From Blastopirellula marina DSM 3645 (lineage in GTDB: Bacteria > Planctomycetota > Planctomycetia > Pirellulales > Pirellulaceae), in the NCBI RefSeq assembly GCF_000153105.1, contig NZ_CH672376.1, positions 3,299,048 to 3,363,047 of the forward strand: a stretch of 64,000 nucleotides of DNA. Direction: 5' to 3'. Made by a program: the position numbers and the translations under genes. Numbering within the stretch: position 1 is the stretch's first letter; each line of letters opens with the position of its first letter. Below, in pieces: positions 14,146-24,124 of this stretch. The notes under the pieces are model-generated. The model was not told where the DNA came from, searched no databases, and saw only the letters and a program-made list of their open reading frames with translations.

Positions 14146-17112
14146 CTAGTTTTGATCGAGCAAATAACGAAGCAAGTCGGCCATCGCATGTGGGTCGATT
14201 TGCTTTTCTAGATCTTGCGGCATCAGCGACGCGCCGGTGCTGCGAAGTTGATCGATGTCGATCCGGAGAATCGTTTCTGACTTGTTCTCACCTTGCAGCA
14301 GCGTGATGCTGGTTGCGGTCTCGTTGGCGATGATGCCGGTCAGCGCGCGGCCGTCGTTGGTCAGGCAGACATAACTGAGATACTGCGGATTGACTTCCAA
14401 ATTAGGATTCAGCACGTTGACGAGGATCGCCTCGGCGCCGCGGTTTTTCATCGCGGCTAGATTCGGACCAATCGGATGACCTTTTCCATTCATTTGGTGA
14501 CAGCTAGCGCAATTTTTCAAAAAGACCGCTTCTCCCCGAGTCGCGTCACCAGAGATTTGCAGCGCCCCGCGATAGGCCTGAACGATCGCGTCGCGATCGG
14601 ATTTGGTCTCGGATTTCAGCAGTGCGTCGATCCGTAGCGCCAACTTGTCACTGACCAGCGACTTCATCGTCTGCAGCATCGTCAGATCAAGATCGGCGGT
14701 CCGAATCTGCTCGGCTTGCACCGCATTGAGAAGTTGCGTGATGCCTGTGGGATTCGCCGCGAGGACTTGAAACGCCGACTGCCGCAGCGCCGGGCTCATC
14801 GCGGACCAACGTGCGATTACCAAATCGGCCACTTCGGCCGATTTGAAATAGGCCAACGTCTGCAGCGCCGCTTGTTGCAGCAAGAGCGGCTGCGACGGTT
14901 CTAACAAGTCAGCGAACAGGTCGGCGTCGAACGGACGAAAGCGGAGCGTCGGCATCGCAGCGACTCGCTTGTCGATTGGCGCTTTGTTATCGACGACGAC
15001 GGCCAACGCCTGATCGTACATTCGGGATAACATCGATGCGCCGTTGCCGTCAAGCGAAGCGGCCAACTGCGTCGCCAAGGTCGAATCGCCGCCGGCGGCC
15101 ATTTGCTGAATCAATTGCGACGTGAGGGGAGCGTTGGTTTGGTTCAACTGCGGCAGCGCGGCCAAGATCGCGGCGACATCTTCCTTGCGCTGCTGTTTGC
15201 CGACCTGTTTGGCCAGCGCGAGGATCAACTTCGTTTCGCCGCTCGACAAGGGATCCGATTTAGTCATCAGCTCCGCCAGCAGCGATCCGGCGCCTGCGGC
15301 GACACTGCTTTGAATCGCGGCCGCGAAATAGGGATTGGCGCCGTCGGTCTGAACAAGTTCCGCCAGCGGCGTTTGCTTCTCTGATACCGGCAATTCGCCC
15401 AGCGTAAAGGCCAACTGATAACGAACATGCGGGTCGCTGTCGCTAACCAAAGCGGCGACCTTTTGCCGCAGCGCCGGCGAGTTGCGGAGCAACGGCTCGC
15501 TCAGACGAACGGCATGTTGCCGCACCCGCGGATGGGGATCGCCGAGCGCCGACGATACTGTCGCCGCATCGAGCGAATCCAAGCCGGCGAGCGCATAAAG
15601 GGCCAGGACGCGGCCTTGCGGCGTCGCTCCCTTGGTCACCTGCGAAATCAATGCCGACACGGCCGAGCGGTCGCTCTGTTCGTACAACAGGCGCGCCGCT
15701 GTTTCTCGTCGCCAACTGATCGGGTCGTCCAAGAGCTCGACCAACTCAGCGGCTGACATTTCAGAGAGTTTCAGCGTCGGCGGGCGCTCGTACGTGTCGC
15801 CGACGATGCGATAGATCCGGCCGCGATCGCGACCGCTGGTCAGATCAAGATGCTGTTTAATCATCGGCGGCAGCGATTTCGGGTGTTCGATCACTTCGCG
15901 GTACATGTCGGCGATGTAGAGCGATCCATCGGGAGCGTTGGCGAACTGAACCGGCCGAAACCAGATATCGCTCGACGAGAGGAATTCGCTTTTTTCATCA
16001 ATACGCGTACCGCTGTAGGCGATCCCCTGCGAATTCAGCTGTTTGCGATGGATCAGGTTGCTGCCGACGTCGCCGACAATGGCGTTGCCTTGGAACTGGG
16101 CCGGCCAACCGTTGCCGCGAAAGATCGTGACGCCGGTTGCGCCGGTGAAATAACCGGCCGGCCGCCCTCCCCCTTCGACCACGCCGGGCACGATTTTCTC
16201 GGCACGCAGTTTGGTCCGAATCACGCGCCAGTCTTCGACGGGACTCGTGCGATAAACATCGGCTTGGGGCCCATCGGCGGCGATGCTTTGTCGGGACGCC
16301 GGAGGAGCGACATACGGGTTGCGGGAATAATACGAATCTTCGTACATCACCTGCTGCAAGTGGTCGCTATTCGAGCAGACGAACTTGTCTCCCCAGTCGT
16401 TGAAGCTCATCCCATGTTGCGCTCCGCCGCTGGTCGGCGTCATCGTCATCGCGCCGGTATCGATGGCGAAATCGCGTCCGCGGAGATTGATTCCATCTCC
16501 TTGCGGCTCTCCATCCACGACCGGTTTAACGACTCCGCCGCTGCTGCTGGTCGCGCCATGGATGCGGTTATCGAGTCCCCATTTGAAGGTGTTCAGCAGC
16601 CCTTGCACGTTGGTTTTGCCAAAACCGGTAAAGACGACGCGCCGCTGGTCGGCGACTCCATCGCCGTTGTCATCTTTCAAAAAGAAGATGTCAGGCGCCG
16701 CGCCGACGATGACTCCGCCGCGTGCGCAGGTGATCGCGGTCGGCCACGAGAGATGATCGGCGAAGACGGTGCTCTTTTCGTAAACCCCGTCATCGTTGAG
16801 ATCTTCTAACAATCGGACGCGGCCCAGAATCTGACCGTCATCCTCTGAGTAACCGCGCATTTCGATGACAAACAGACGGCCATCTTCGTCAAACGCCATC
16901 GCGACGGGATCCACCACGTTCGGCTCGCACGCCGCTTGTTCGACCCGAAAGCCGGGAGCGACTTGCATCGTCTGCAGCGCTTCGGCAGGCTCGCGCGGCG
17001 CGATGCGGGGGAGTTGGTCGGAGAAGTCAAATTCTTCGGCGAAACCGCAGGCCGCGAACAACGGAAATATGACGATAGCAATTCGCCCGCAGGCGAACAG
17101 AGAAAAAGACAT
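14146..17112 (-). CDS. PVC-type propeller/HEAT/cytochrome c protein
   Basis: A 988-residue exported protein. The start ATG 17112 has TTGGAG upstream and begins a signal peptide (SLFACGRIAIVIFPLFAACGFA). Residues 40-440 form a sugar-dehydrogenase-like propeller (VAMAFDEDGRLFVIEMRGY, then SDIWFRPVQFANAPDGSLYIADMYRE). Residues about 470-820 are HEAT repeats. The C-terminal domain is a class I-like cytochrome c with haem site CASCH and GPNLAAMKNRG. This combination defines the PVC-type haem-binding proteins, thought to oxidise sugars or related compounds in the periplasm and pass electrons to the chain. The haem axial Met is probably in ASLMPQDL. It lies between the DUF1559/lipoprotein genes and the ceramidase-like gene. 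Confidence 0.9.
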   Translation of the reverse strand: MSFSLFACGRIAIVIFPLFAACGFAEEFDFSDQLPRIAPREPAEALQTMQVAPGFRVEQAACEPNVVDPVAMAFDEDGRLFVIEMRGYSEDDGQILGRVRLLEDLNDDGVYEKSTVFADHLSWPTAITCARGGVIVGAAPDIFFLKDDNGDGVADQRRVVFTGFGKTNVQGLLNTFKWGLDNRIHGATSSSGGVVKPVVDGEPQGDGINLRGRDFAIDTGAMTMTPTSGGAQHGMSFNDWGDKFVCSNSDHLQQVMYEDSYYSRNPYVAPPASRQSIAADGPQADVYRTSPVEDWRVIRTKLRAEKIVPGVVEGGGRPAGYFTGATGVTIFRGNGWPAQFQGNAIVGDVGSNLIHRKQLNSQGIAYSGTRIDEKSEFLSSSDIWFRPVQFANAPDGSLYIADMYREVIEHPKSLPPMIKQHLDLTSGRDRGRIYRIVGDTYERPPTLKLSEMSAAELVELLDDPISWRRETAARLLYEQSDRSAVSALISQVTKGATPQGRVLALYALAGLDSLDAATVSSALGDPHPRVRQHAVRLSEPLLRNSPALRQKVAALVSDSDPHVRYQLAFTLGELPVSEKQTPLAELVQTDGANPYFAAAIQSSVAAGAGSLLAELMTKSDPLSSGETKLILALAKQVGKQQRKEDVAAILAALPQLNQTNAPLTSQLIQQMAAGGDSTLATQLAASLDGNGASMLSRMYDQALAVVVDNKAPIDKRVAAMPTLRFRPFDADLFADLLEPSQPLLLQQAALQTLAYFKSAEVADLVIARWSAMSPALRQSAFQVLAANPTGITQLLNAVQAEQIRTADLDLTMLQTMKSLVSDKLALRIDALLKSETKSDRDAIVQAYRGALQISGDATRGEAVFLKNCASCHQMNGKGHPIGPNLAAMKNRGAEAILVNVLNPNLEVNPQYLSYVCLTNDGRALTGIIANETATSITLLQGENKSETILRIDIDQLRSTGASLMPQDLEKQIDPHAMADLLRYLLDQN

Positions 17113-17233
17113 GCAAAAAGGCTCCAAATGGCGGGCTCCGCGTACGACAACGATTTGTCGCATTACGCGAGTTGAATTAGGCAGGAAACGACGTCCAAGC
17201 GAACGCCGCTGAGCGAGGCGGTTTTCGGAAATA

Positions 17234-17653
17234 CTACTTTTCGGACGAAATGTGAAAGTCGATTTGGTTGTCGCCAGCAGTGACACTGACTCGTTGTTGC
17301 GTATCGGTGTTGTAGTTTTTGGGAACGCGTTCCTTCACCGCGGCGTTGGTCACATTCCCAAAGTCGTCATAGTTCGCATCTTGGGCGGTGGTGATCGAAA
17401 CCGTGTGATCCCCTACGGTCGCCCCCTTTCGCGTACCGGAAAAAGTCAGCGCGTATTTGCCGTCGCTATTGGTAACGGCCATTGAGGGGCGACCCGGCGT
17501 TATCGGCGAGTACAACACCATCGCGTTCTCCAGCGGTTCGCCGTCGAGCGTAATCTCGCCGGCGACATAACCAATCGCCGGCCCGTTATCGGCACAGCCG
17601 CCAAGCGCGCAAACGGCGCCTAACAGGACCATTTGAAGTTTCCAACGCAACAT
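17234..17653 (-). CDS. Carboxypeptidase-regulatory-like lipoprotein
   Basis: A 139-residue lipoprotein with a good lipobox, ALGGC, at Cys20. The mature part is one beta-sandwich domain: VAGEITLDGEPLENAMVLYS, then SDGKYALTFSG and VGDHTVSITT. It follows the DUF1559 gene by about 120 bases on the same strand, the same pairing seen at 2531 and 57125. It is the fourth gene behind the ECF sigma factor at 20748, and probably assists or anchors the pseudopilin. That role is inferred from the recurring pairing. Confidence 0.85.
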   Translation of the reverse strand: MLRWKLQMVLLGAVCALGGCADNGPAIGYVAGEITLDGEPLENAMVLYSPITPGRPSMAVTNSDGKYALTFSGTRKGATVGDHTVSITTAQDANYDDFGNVTNAAVKERVPKNYNTDTQQRVSVTAGDNQIDFHISSEK

Positions 17654-17773
17654 GTTCGCTTTCCTTGACTAAATGCACAGGACGACCAGACGACAACGCT
17701 GTCATATCGACAAATTGCGTCTTTCGCCGCACGATCGCCGGAATGTTAGATTCGGGAAGAATCACGATGGACG

Positions 17774-18742
17774 TTAGTACTCGCCGATTACCAGGCCGTC
17801 GTTAATGGAAAGTAACAGTTCGTAGGTTGATTCGACCGAGCCGCCAGGCGTATGCGAAATCGTCTCCGAAAGCAATTTGACGGATCCGTCGACAAACACA
17901 AACTGCGCGCCGCCGGGATGCAGACTGGAAAAGCCTTCGCGTCCGTCGACATCGTTGCAAGTGCTGCCGCAGGTCAAGGTCCAGTTGATCGGCGGTTTAC
18001 CGGCGCCGACCACCGAGATAAAGCCGTGGTTATAATCGCCGACTAACTGCACGTCCGAATTGCCGCTCATGCCGTAGATGAGACCGGCCCCTAGTTCGAC
18101 GCCGTTGATTTTCCAAGCGCGTTCGCCCATTGCAATAGAATTGCTCGTGCCGTCGATGACATCGCGCATTTGACGTCGCTTTTCTGAATCATCCCCTTGA
18201 ACGCGGCTGCCGGCGACAAAAAGACCGCGCGGCTTGCCGCGCCAAACTTCCTGCGGCGAATTGCAGCCGATGTAGTTGGAGAGCGCGATCTCCTCTCCCA
18301 CGCACAAATATTTGGAGTTCAAATCAGGACCAACGTCCGAGGGACAGCGGAACGCTTTGATCGGAGTCTGCAGAATCGCAAACCGGCTCGCGTCAGCAAT
18401 CGCGTCATGCATATAGTCATTGGGCGCCGACAAAATGTCGTACGTGTTGGACTGCTCAATGAACGGCATGATCTGCGTTCCCCAGGTCCAATGAGCATGG
18501 GTTCCTTCTGTTCCGACGGACGCGTTGGCGCATTTATGCGACACGCCGGGAAACGCCAGGAAAGTGTCGTGATAGTTGTGCAGCGCGAGTCCAAATTGCT
18601 TCAGATTATTGGTGCACGTGATTCGCCGAGCCGCTTCTCGCGCCTGTTGCACAGCCGGCAACAGCAGCGCGATCAGTACGCCGATGATCGCGATGACGAC
18701 CAGCAATTCGACCAGCGTGAAACCATGTCTTGTGGCGCGCAT
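17774..18742 (-). CDS. DUF1559 type II/IV pseudopilin-like protein
   Basis: A 322-residue protein with a prepilin leader (RHGFTLVELLVVIAIIGVL), the typical LLPAVQQAREAARR helix and the C-terminal H-X9-DG motif (HPGGAQFVFVDG). A Cys pair in TCGSTCNDVDG lies just before that motif. The gene sits 57 bases behind the FecR-like gene and is part of a sigma factor / FecR-like / pseudopilin / lipoprotein series. This suggests that production of this surface protein is switched by an extracytoplasmic cue rather than constitutive. The function of the family is still unknown. Confidence 0.9.
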   Translation of the reverse strand: MRATRHGFTLVELLVVIAIIGVLIALLLPAVQQAREAARRITCTNNLKQFGLALHNYHDTFLAFPGVSHKCANASVGTEGTHAHWTWGTQIMPFIEQSNTYDILSAPNDYMHDAIADASRFAILQTPIKAFRCPSDVGPDLNSKYLCVGEEIALSNYIGCNSPQEVWRGKPRGLFVAGSRVQGDDSEKRRQMRDVIDGTSNSIAMGERAWKINGVELGAGLIYGMSGNSDVQLVGDYNHGFISVVGAGKPPINWTLTCGSTCNDVDGREGFSSLHPGGAQFVFVDGSVKLLSETISHTPGGSVESTYELLLSINDGLVIGEY

Positions 18743-18799
18743 ATGCGTCGACCTCCCGGGTAGAGTAGCGGAATTATGAATCGATGAAATGAATCCTGA

Positions 18800-20209
18800 T
18801 TATTTTTTGAGCGGCGTCACGACGATGCCGTACATGTTGGTTCCGTTGTGAGCGCCAAACTCAGGCTTCGGCAGATCGTATTCGCGGATATCGACCCCTC
18901 CCAGCGTGATCACGCCGGGCGCTTCTACTTTCCGCGCCCAGACGCGAAAGTTGCTGTCGACGCTACGATTGGGACCGACGGCCAGACTGTATTCTTGGTG
19001 AACGAATCCCCCATCCATCAGATAGGGCCCTTCATCCATTCCAACTTTGTAACCGGTATCGACGAAGTCGCGTGAGAGCCAATCGGGGACGTACATGCAC
19101 TCGGTGTACAGCACATAGACCATCGCCGGTTTGCGCACTTTCAAATCAATTCGCAGCGCCGCTTCGTGAAAGCGATCGTCGTTCATCGTCATGACATATT
19201 CGGCGTTTCGCAAAAATGGAGGGATGCCGTTTGGGCCAAGGCTATTCCATTCATGGTGGCGATCGACATAGGCGACGGCGTCTTCGCCAAAGCCGCTGGG
19301 CGCCACATGATAGAACGCGTAGACCGATTCGTCGTTCACGTTGTCGGTGACCGATTCGATGACGTTATCGGCGAGCGTCGTATGGTTGATGTCGCGGTCA
19401 TTCGGAAATAATCCGGCCAAGACCGTCGGCAATCGTGAGATTGCTCCCTCGGCGTCAATTCGGACGGCGTCTCCCGTCCGCAGCACATGCGTCTTGCTGC
19501 GTCGCGACAGATTCAACTGGCCTTGAAAGACGGCGATGTTGTCGGCTTCGCCCACCAACGAGACGAGTCCAAACCGGCCTCCGTGATCGTTGATACGGCA
19601 ATGAGGCGTTTCGATCGTGATCGACTCCGATTTCTCTTGGGCGTTCGCGATCAAGCGTCCTGAGATCAAACGGACGTAGTCGCGCGAAACAATTTCCATT
19701 TCGGCGGGACCATCGACAACCAGGTCAACGCCGGAAAGCAACGAAAAGCCGACCGTGCCGTCGCTGAAGGTAATGCGTTGGCCCGGCATAATTTGCGTTT
19801 CATATTCCGGATTGCCGGTGATCTTCAAGTCGCTGGCGGTCGAGAAGATTCGTCGCGCTACATGCGAAGGCTCGGCCTGATCCGATGGAAACGCCCAGAG
19901 CAAGGTGAGCGATACTCCAATCAAGAGACTGCAAGCAAGCGCCGCGGTCGCCGCGATCCGCCAATCCGAGAAACGACGTTGTGCGGGACCTGCGACTCGA
20001 TCGGCGTCCCAGTCAACCAACGCGCCCAAAGTCGCGTTCAGTCCACTGTGCGCCACGTAATACTGCAAGACGTCGTCATCGGTCTCCAGCAGATGATTCA
20101 GCGTGCGCCAATCTTCTGCGGTCCCTAACTCGCCCAGGCAACGACCGACCAATTGAGCGATTTCGTGGGAAATTGGAGAGCGCGAATTGTCCGAGCGAGC
20201 GTCGCTCAT
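18800..20209 (-). CDS. FecR-like membrane regulator (putative anti-sigma factor)
   Basis: A 469-residue protein. Residues 1-95 are cytoplasmic and rich in acidic and Leu residues (EIAQLVGRCLGELGTAEDWR), like the anti-sigma segment of planctomycete FecR proteins. A single membrane helix follows (AATAALACSLLIGVSLTLLWAF). Residues 130-270 hold the FecR domain (ITFSDGTVGFSLLSGVDLVVDGPAEMEI, then ISGRLIANAQE and IETPHCRINDHGGRFGL). The C-terminal 190 residues form a beta-rich extracytoplasmic domain that I cannot name. Its start codon overlaps the sigma factor stop by four bases (ATGA), so translation is coupled. It is probably the sensor and anti-sigma factor for that sigma factor. Confidence 0.85.
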   Translation of the reverse strand: MSDARSDNSRSPISHEIAQLVGRCLGELGTAEDWRTLNHLLETDDDVLQYYVAHSGLNATLGALVDWDADRVAGPAQRRFSDWRIAATAALACSLLIGVSLTLLWAFPSDQAEPSHVARRIFSTASDLKITGNPEYETQIMPGQRITFSDGTVGFSLLSGVDLVVDGPAEMEIVSRDYVRLISGRLIANAQEKSESITIETPHCRINDHGGRFGLVSLVGEADNIAVFQGQLNLSRRSKTHVLRTGDAVRIDAEGAISRLPTVLAGLFPNDRDINHTTLADNVIESVTDNVNDESVYAFYHVAPSGFGEDAVAYVDRHHEWNSLGPNGIPPFLRNAEYVMTMNDDRFHEAALRIDLKVRKPAMVYVLYTECMYVPDWLSRDFVDTGYKVGMDEGPYLMDGGFVHQEYSLAVGPNRSVDSNFRVWARKVEAPGVITLGGVDIREYDLPKPEFGAHNGTNMYGIVVTPLKK

Positions 20210-20748
20210 ACGAGAATACCTATCGAAGCGGATTGTTTTTGCACGCAGGACAACAGGCGTTCGCGGATGCGATGAATCTTGACGTACAGCGTGTTCGGTT
20301 GAATTTGCAGCTCTTTGGCGACCGCCAACACGTCGAGTCGGCCGTCGTAAAAGCGGCTGACCAGATCTCGCTGCGGCAGCGGCAACTTCTGCAGACAGCT
20401 GCGCAGCAAGGTCAGCTGATCGTCAACCATATGCTGCTGAGCGTCGATCGAAGCGACGACCCGCTGCAGCGCTTCGTCTGACAATTGCGTTGGCGCTCGC
20501 GATTGTTTGCGGTAGTGCGTTAGCACCTGGATTCGCGCGAAGGCTCGCATCCAGGTCAGAAAGTTGAGGTCGGGATTGTATTGCGACCGCTTCTCCCACA
20601 GCGCCAGCGAAACCTCTTGCATCACGTCTTCGGCTTGGGCCCGATTGGGGACGAGTGAGACGACGTAATGCAAAATCCGCCCGTGATAGGTGGTTAAGAG
20701 ACGAATGAAATCTTCGTCGGTCAACGTTGGGTCAGTATGCGACATCAA
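20206..20748 (-). CDS. ECF-family RNA polymerase sigma factor
   Basis: A 180-residue sigma-70 family protein of the planctomycete/verrucomicrobial ECF type. Region 2 is VVSLVPNRAQAEDVMQEVSL then NFLTWMRAFARIQVLTHYRK. Region 4 is LQKLPLPQRDLVSRFYDGR plus the helix-turn-helix DVLAVAKELQIQPNTLYVKIHRIRERL. It is the first gene of a leftward operon and overlaps the FecR-like gene by four bases. The likely targets include the operon itself and the DUF1559 gene, although I could not find a shared promoter motif near them. Confidence 0.9.
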   Translation of the reverse strand: MMSHTDPTLTDEDFIRLLTTYHGRILHYVVSLVPNRAQAEDVMQEVSLALWEKRSQYNPDLNFLTWMRAFARIQVLTHYRKQSRAPTQLSDEALQRVVASIDAQQHMVDDQLTLLRSCLQKLPLPQRDLVSRFYDGRLDVLAVAKELQIQPNTLYVKIHRIRERLLSCVQKQSASIGILV

Positions 20749-20866
20749 TGCCAGGTCCGGCTTGCGGGTGACGTGGGGGCGTCGGTCTCGCTTTACTATC
20801 TACAGAAAGAGGCCGCACCTTACAAAGAATTTTCTAACTCGGCCGAAATTCTGGTTTACGGCGCAA

Positions 20867-20900
20867 GAAAAACGCGGCCACCAGGAACATGGCGACCGCG
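20867..20900 (-). terminator. Terminator of the Gfo/Idh/MocA gene
   Basis: On the leftward transcript CGCGGUCGCC pairs with GGUGGCCGCG (20900-20891 and 20882-20873), with two G-U pairs, and is followed by UUUUUC. The pairing is better on this strand than on the other, which fixes the direction. Confidence 0.85.
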
Positions 20901-20968
20901 CTGGTTGGTTCGGAAGGTTTGACGAGCTAAGGGGTTAGCGTGATATCACGCGGTATTTCGGTCCCGAA

Positions 20969-22327
20969 TCATGAGAGGCCCCAGCCGTTGCGATATTCTT
21001 TGGTAAGCAGCGCGTTCGCTGAGGGCGAGTTGGTCGCTCGCAGCTGAGCGGCGTCCCACTCCAGCTTTTCACCGGCGCGATGAGCGACGTTACCCAGCAG
21101 GTTGTGCTCGATCAGCGCGCCGGAATAGGCGAAGTTGCAAAGCGTCTCGCCGCCGGTTTTCGCCGCTTGGATCCACTCTTGATAGTGACCGAGACTCGGC
21201 GCGATCGTTGGCGCCGGCGGTTGGAAATCTTGGAACTTATCGGCAGGCGCGAGCACCACTTTGCCATAGTCGGCGACCAACACTCCTTGCGGGCCGATAA
21301 ATGCGACGCCGATCGACCAATCGTTGATCTTGGTCGCATCCCCGACCAATGGCTGCAGGTAATCGCTGCGACGCTGCATCCCTTCGGGACCGTGATACCA
21401 GACGACTTTGGTGGGCGCGGCCCAGTTCGGGTTTCCTGCGCGAGCCGGATGTTCCCAGGCGACCTGCTGCCACGGCGGACAGGCGATCTCATCGGCGGCG
21501 GGGCCTTCCGACACGACGCTCGTGGGACGATGCAGGCCAAGCGCCCAATAGGGCAAGTCAATCAAATGGCTGCCCATGTCGCCCAGCACGCCGTTGCCAA
21601 ACTCCCAGCGGCGATTCCAGTTGAGATTGCCCCCCTTCCAATATTGCGTATTGTATGGACGCATCGCGGCGGGGCCCAACCAGACGTCCCAGTCAAACCC
21701 GGCCGGCGTCGTTTCTTGCGCCAGTACGGCGGTTTCGACGGGATTGATCGTGCGACTGCACCAGACGTGCGCTTCGGTCACTGGGCCGATCGCGCCTGAC
21801 TGAATTAGCTCGACGGCGCGACGATAGTTGTTGGTCGCGTGAATCTGCGTCCCCATCTGCGTGGCGATCTTGTCCTTGTTGGCCAGATAGACCTCCTGCA
21901 TCAGCCGAGCTTCTTGCACGGTATGAGCGAGCGGCTTTTCGCAGTAAACATGCTTGCCGGCACGCATCGCCGCCAGGGCCGCCGGCGTGTGATGATGATC
22001 TGCCGTGCTGATCACCACGGCGTCGATCGCGCTCTCTTGCAGCAGGTCGCGCCAGTCGGTGAAGATCTTGGTCCCCGGGATAAAGTCACGTGCTTTTTCA
22101 ATTGCGTCGGGATTGGTGTCGCAAAACGCATAGATGTTTTCGCCGGCGACTCCACTTAGATTGGCCCCGCCGCGTCCGCCGGCGCCGATGATGCCGATGT
22201 TCAACTTTTCTTTACTGGGCGTCTCAGCCGCCGAGACATACAGACTGGGCCCCAGCGCGGCAGCGGCGGCGGTAATGGTCGCCGTCGATTGAAGAAAGAC
22301 GCGCCGCGAAGTAGTGTTTTTCGCCAT
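20969..22327 (-). CDS. Gfo/Idh/MocA-family NAD(P)-dependent oxidoreductase, Tat-exported
   Basis: A 452-residue protein with a twin-arginine signal (SRRVFLQSTATITAAAAALG), so it is exported folded, with its cofactor. The Rossmann motif is IGIIGAGGRGGAN near residue 45, followed by CDTNP. The catalytic-lysine motif EKPLAHT is present near residue 133. A C-terminal beta-sheet domain completes the family pattern. Enzymes of this type oxidise sugars, inositols or amino sugars with NAD(P). In planctomycetes dozens occur with ThuA, DUF1080 and cytochrome proteins. It stands alone here, with its own terminator at 20867. Confidence 0.9.
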   Translation of the reverse strand: MAKNTTSRRVFLQSTATITAAAAALGPSLYVSAAETPSKEKLNIGIIGAGGRGGANLSGVAGENIYAFCDTNPDAIEKARDFIPGTKIFTDWRDLLQESAIDAVVISTADHHHTPAALAAMRAGKHVYCEKPLAHTVQEARLMQEVYLANKDKIATQMGTQIHATNNYRRAVELIQSGAIGPVTEAHVWCSRTINPVETAVLAQETTPAGFDWDVWLGPAAMRPYNTQYWKGGNLNWNRRWEFGNGVLGDMGSHLIDLPYWALGLHRPTSVVSEGPAADEIACPPWQQVAWEHPARAGNPNWAAPTKVVWYHGPEGMQRRSDYLQPLVGDATKINDWSIGVAFIGPQGVLVADYGKVVLAPADKFQDFQPPAPTIAPSLGHYQEWIQAAKTGGETLCNFAYSGALIEHNLLGNVAHRAGEKLEWDAAQLRATNSPSANALLTKEYRNGWGLS

Positions 22328-22596
22328 GAGAGTTCCCTAGAGATAGGTAGTAGCCACGTCGCTGTCGGCCGACATTCATTCGCGACGCTTTGCTGCGTGA
22401 GGTGGAAGGGGCAAGGAGGCAGGAAGTTGGGAAATCGCCGCCAAGCGCGAGAGGTCAATTTCCAGCGGCCATCCTAAACCACGAGGAAGAATTAGACTTT
22501 GCAATAGCTTGCAGCATCTAATGAGATGTTCGCATGCCGACCGGCGAGATGCTAGACTGGGGGCTTCTCTACAATATCCCGCCGGAGTTTCTTTCT

Positions 22597-23571
22597 ATGC
22601 TTGCGTCTCTGTCGAATGGCCTGCTCTGGGTGGCCGCAATTGCGCTGTTTTTTCCGATCCCAAACGTCGCCCAAGGCGCCGAGCCAGCAGCCGACGTGCG
22701 AACGGTTCGTCTGCTGACGATCGGCAATAGTTTCGCCGACAACGCTTGCACCTATCTGCCAGAGATCTTTCAGGCCGATCCGACCGCCGAGCTTTTCTTG
22801 AAGAAAGCGAATCTTGGCGGCTGCACCCTTCAGCGCCACTGGAACAACGCGGCGGCGGCGGTGACCGGCCAAGGGGGAAAAGAATATCGACTGGTCCGCG
22901 ACGGCAAAAGAGAGTCGGCGTCGTTGCAACAAATGCTGGCCGCCGAGCCGTGGGACGTGATCACCCTGCAGCAAGCGAGCAGCGATAGTTGGCGGCCTGA
23001 CACCTACCATCCCTCTGTCGACAACCTGGTCGCGATGATCGGCAAAGCGGCGCCGCAAGCGAAGATCGCGTTTCATCAAACTTGGGCCTACCGCACGGAC
23101 GCTCCCTTGTTGGCGCAGTGGAAGATCTCGCAAGCGGAAATGTACCAGCAGCTTACCGACGCCTACGGGCAAGTCGCCGAAAAATTTCAAACGCCGGTCA
23201 TCCCGTCTGGCGCCGCCATCCAGGCCTACCGTCAGCGCCCCGATCGGCAGTACGCAGTGGACAACGACTTCAACTTCCAATCGCCTCCGGCTCAGGGATT
23301 GCCGCGACAGGAGAATTCACTGGTGGTCGGCTGGTATCGAGACCAAGGTAAAGGGAAGCTCAAGCTGGATCCCAAGCACATGAATGAGCGCGGAAAATAT
23401 CTCCTCGGCGCCGTCTGGTACGAAGCATTGATCGGTCATGACATTCGGAAGAACGACTTTGCACCGCAAGGGATACCGGCCGACGAATTGAAAGTGCTGC
23501 AGGCAATCGCGCATGACACGGTTGCTAGTTTCCAGCAGCCAGCCGTCCCGCTGACTGCTTTGCAGAAATAG
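22597..23571 (+). CDS. DUF4886-type SGNH hydrolase
   Basis: A 324-residue protein. ATG 22597 has GGAG 9 bases upstream and starts a signal peptide (LLWVAAIALFFPIPNVAQG). An in-frame ATG 21 codons earlier lacks both. The SGNH serine motif is LLTIGNSFADNACTYL, and the catalytic Asp/His pair is DPKHMNERGKYLLGAVWYEA near the C-terminus. A Gly-containing second block reads GGCTLQRHWNNA. DUF4886 enzymes are predicted esterases of plant- or algal-type polysaccharides, but no substrate can be assigned. Divergent from the Gfo/Idh/MocA gene with about 270 bases between start codons. Confidence 0.8.
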   Translation: MLASLSNGLLWVAAIALFFPIPNVAQGAEPAADVRTVRLLTIGNSFADNACTYLPEIFQADPTAELFLKKANLGGCTLQRHWNNAAAAVTGQGGKEYRLVRDGKRESASLQQMLAAEPWDVITLQQASSDSWRPDTYHPSVDNLVAMIGKAAPQAKIAFHQTWAYRTDAPLLAQWKISQAEMYQQLTDAYGQVAEKFQTPVIPSGAAIQAYRQRPDRQYAVDNDFNFQSPPAQGLPRQENSLVVGWYRDQGKGKLKLDPKHMNERGKYLLGAVWYEALIGHDIRKNDFAPQGIPADELKVLQAIAHDTVASFQQPAVPLTALQK

Positions 23572-24124
23572 GTGGACGGCTCACGCCGGTTGACCGTTGG
23601 TCTGCTGCAAATTCAAATCGCCCCCCCTTCTAGCGGTTGCAGGCTCCGATGTGACTTGACGACGCCGAGTCCGTCAATGCTAATCCCTTGGCAGGTCTCC
23701 TTGACGCTGGTCCGCCTGACCTTGGGATTCCGGTACTTCTGGACGGATACCTATTACGCCTTGCGAGCTAAGCCACGACTGTGGATTGCATCTCGACAGG
23801 CAAGGACTTGCGTATTTTGCGTAAATTGTCGTTCCGTTTTGGCCAACGGTAATTACCATAGCTATCGAGGCATTGATTGCCGCGACGGTGAACGTCGAAA
23901 TGTCGGATACGGTCTTGACGATGTATCCGAAGAGACGATTAGCCGAAGTTTGTTTACACGATTTGATCAGAGCGCATGGGCAAATGTGTTCCGGCATTGG
24001 ATCGGGTGAAGTTTCTGAAGAGTCTTTTGCGCGGGGACTCCGATCTACTTCGTTTTTTCGCTGCTGCGATTGCGAAAACGAATCGATCGGATTCCGAATT
24101 TATCCGTAGCACAAGGTAGAGCTC
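23572..24124. other. Intergenic region
   Basis: About 550 bases without a convincing gene. Several short frames exist on both strands, with no ribosome binding site, motif or steady codon use. I see no repeat or strong hairpin. The final 60 bases are the leader of the formyltransferase-like gene. Confidence 0.5.

Noticed and set aside
15850..16809. A 319-codon plus-strand frame inside the PVC cytochrome
   Set aside because: Shadow of the opposite-strand propeller domain, with no start signal or family motif.
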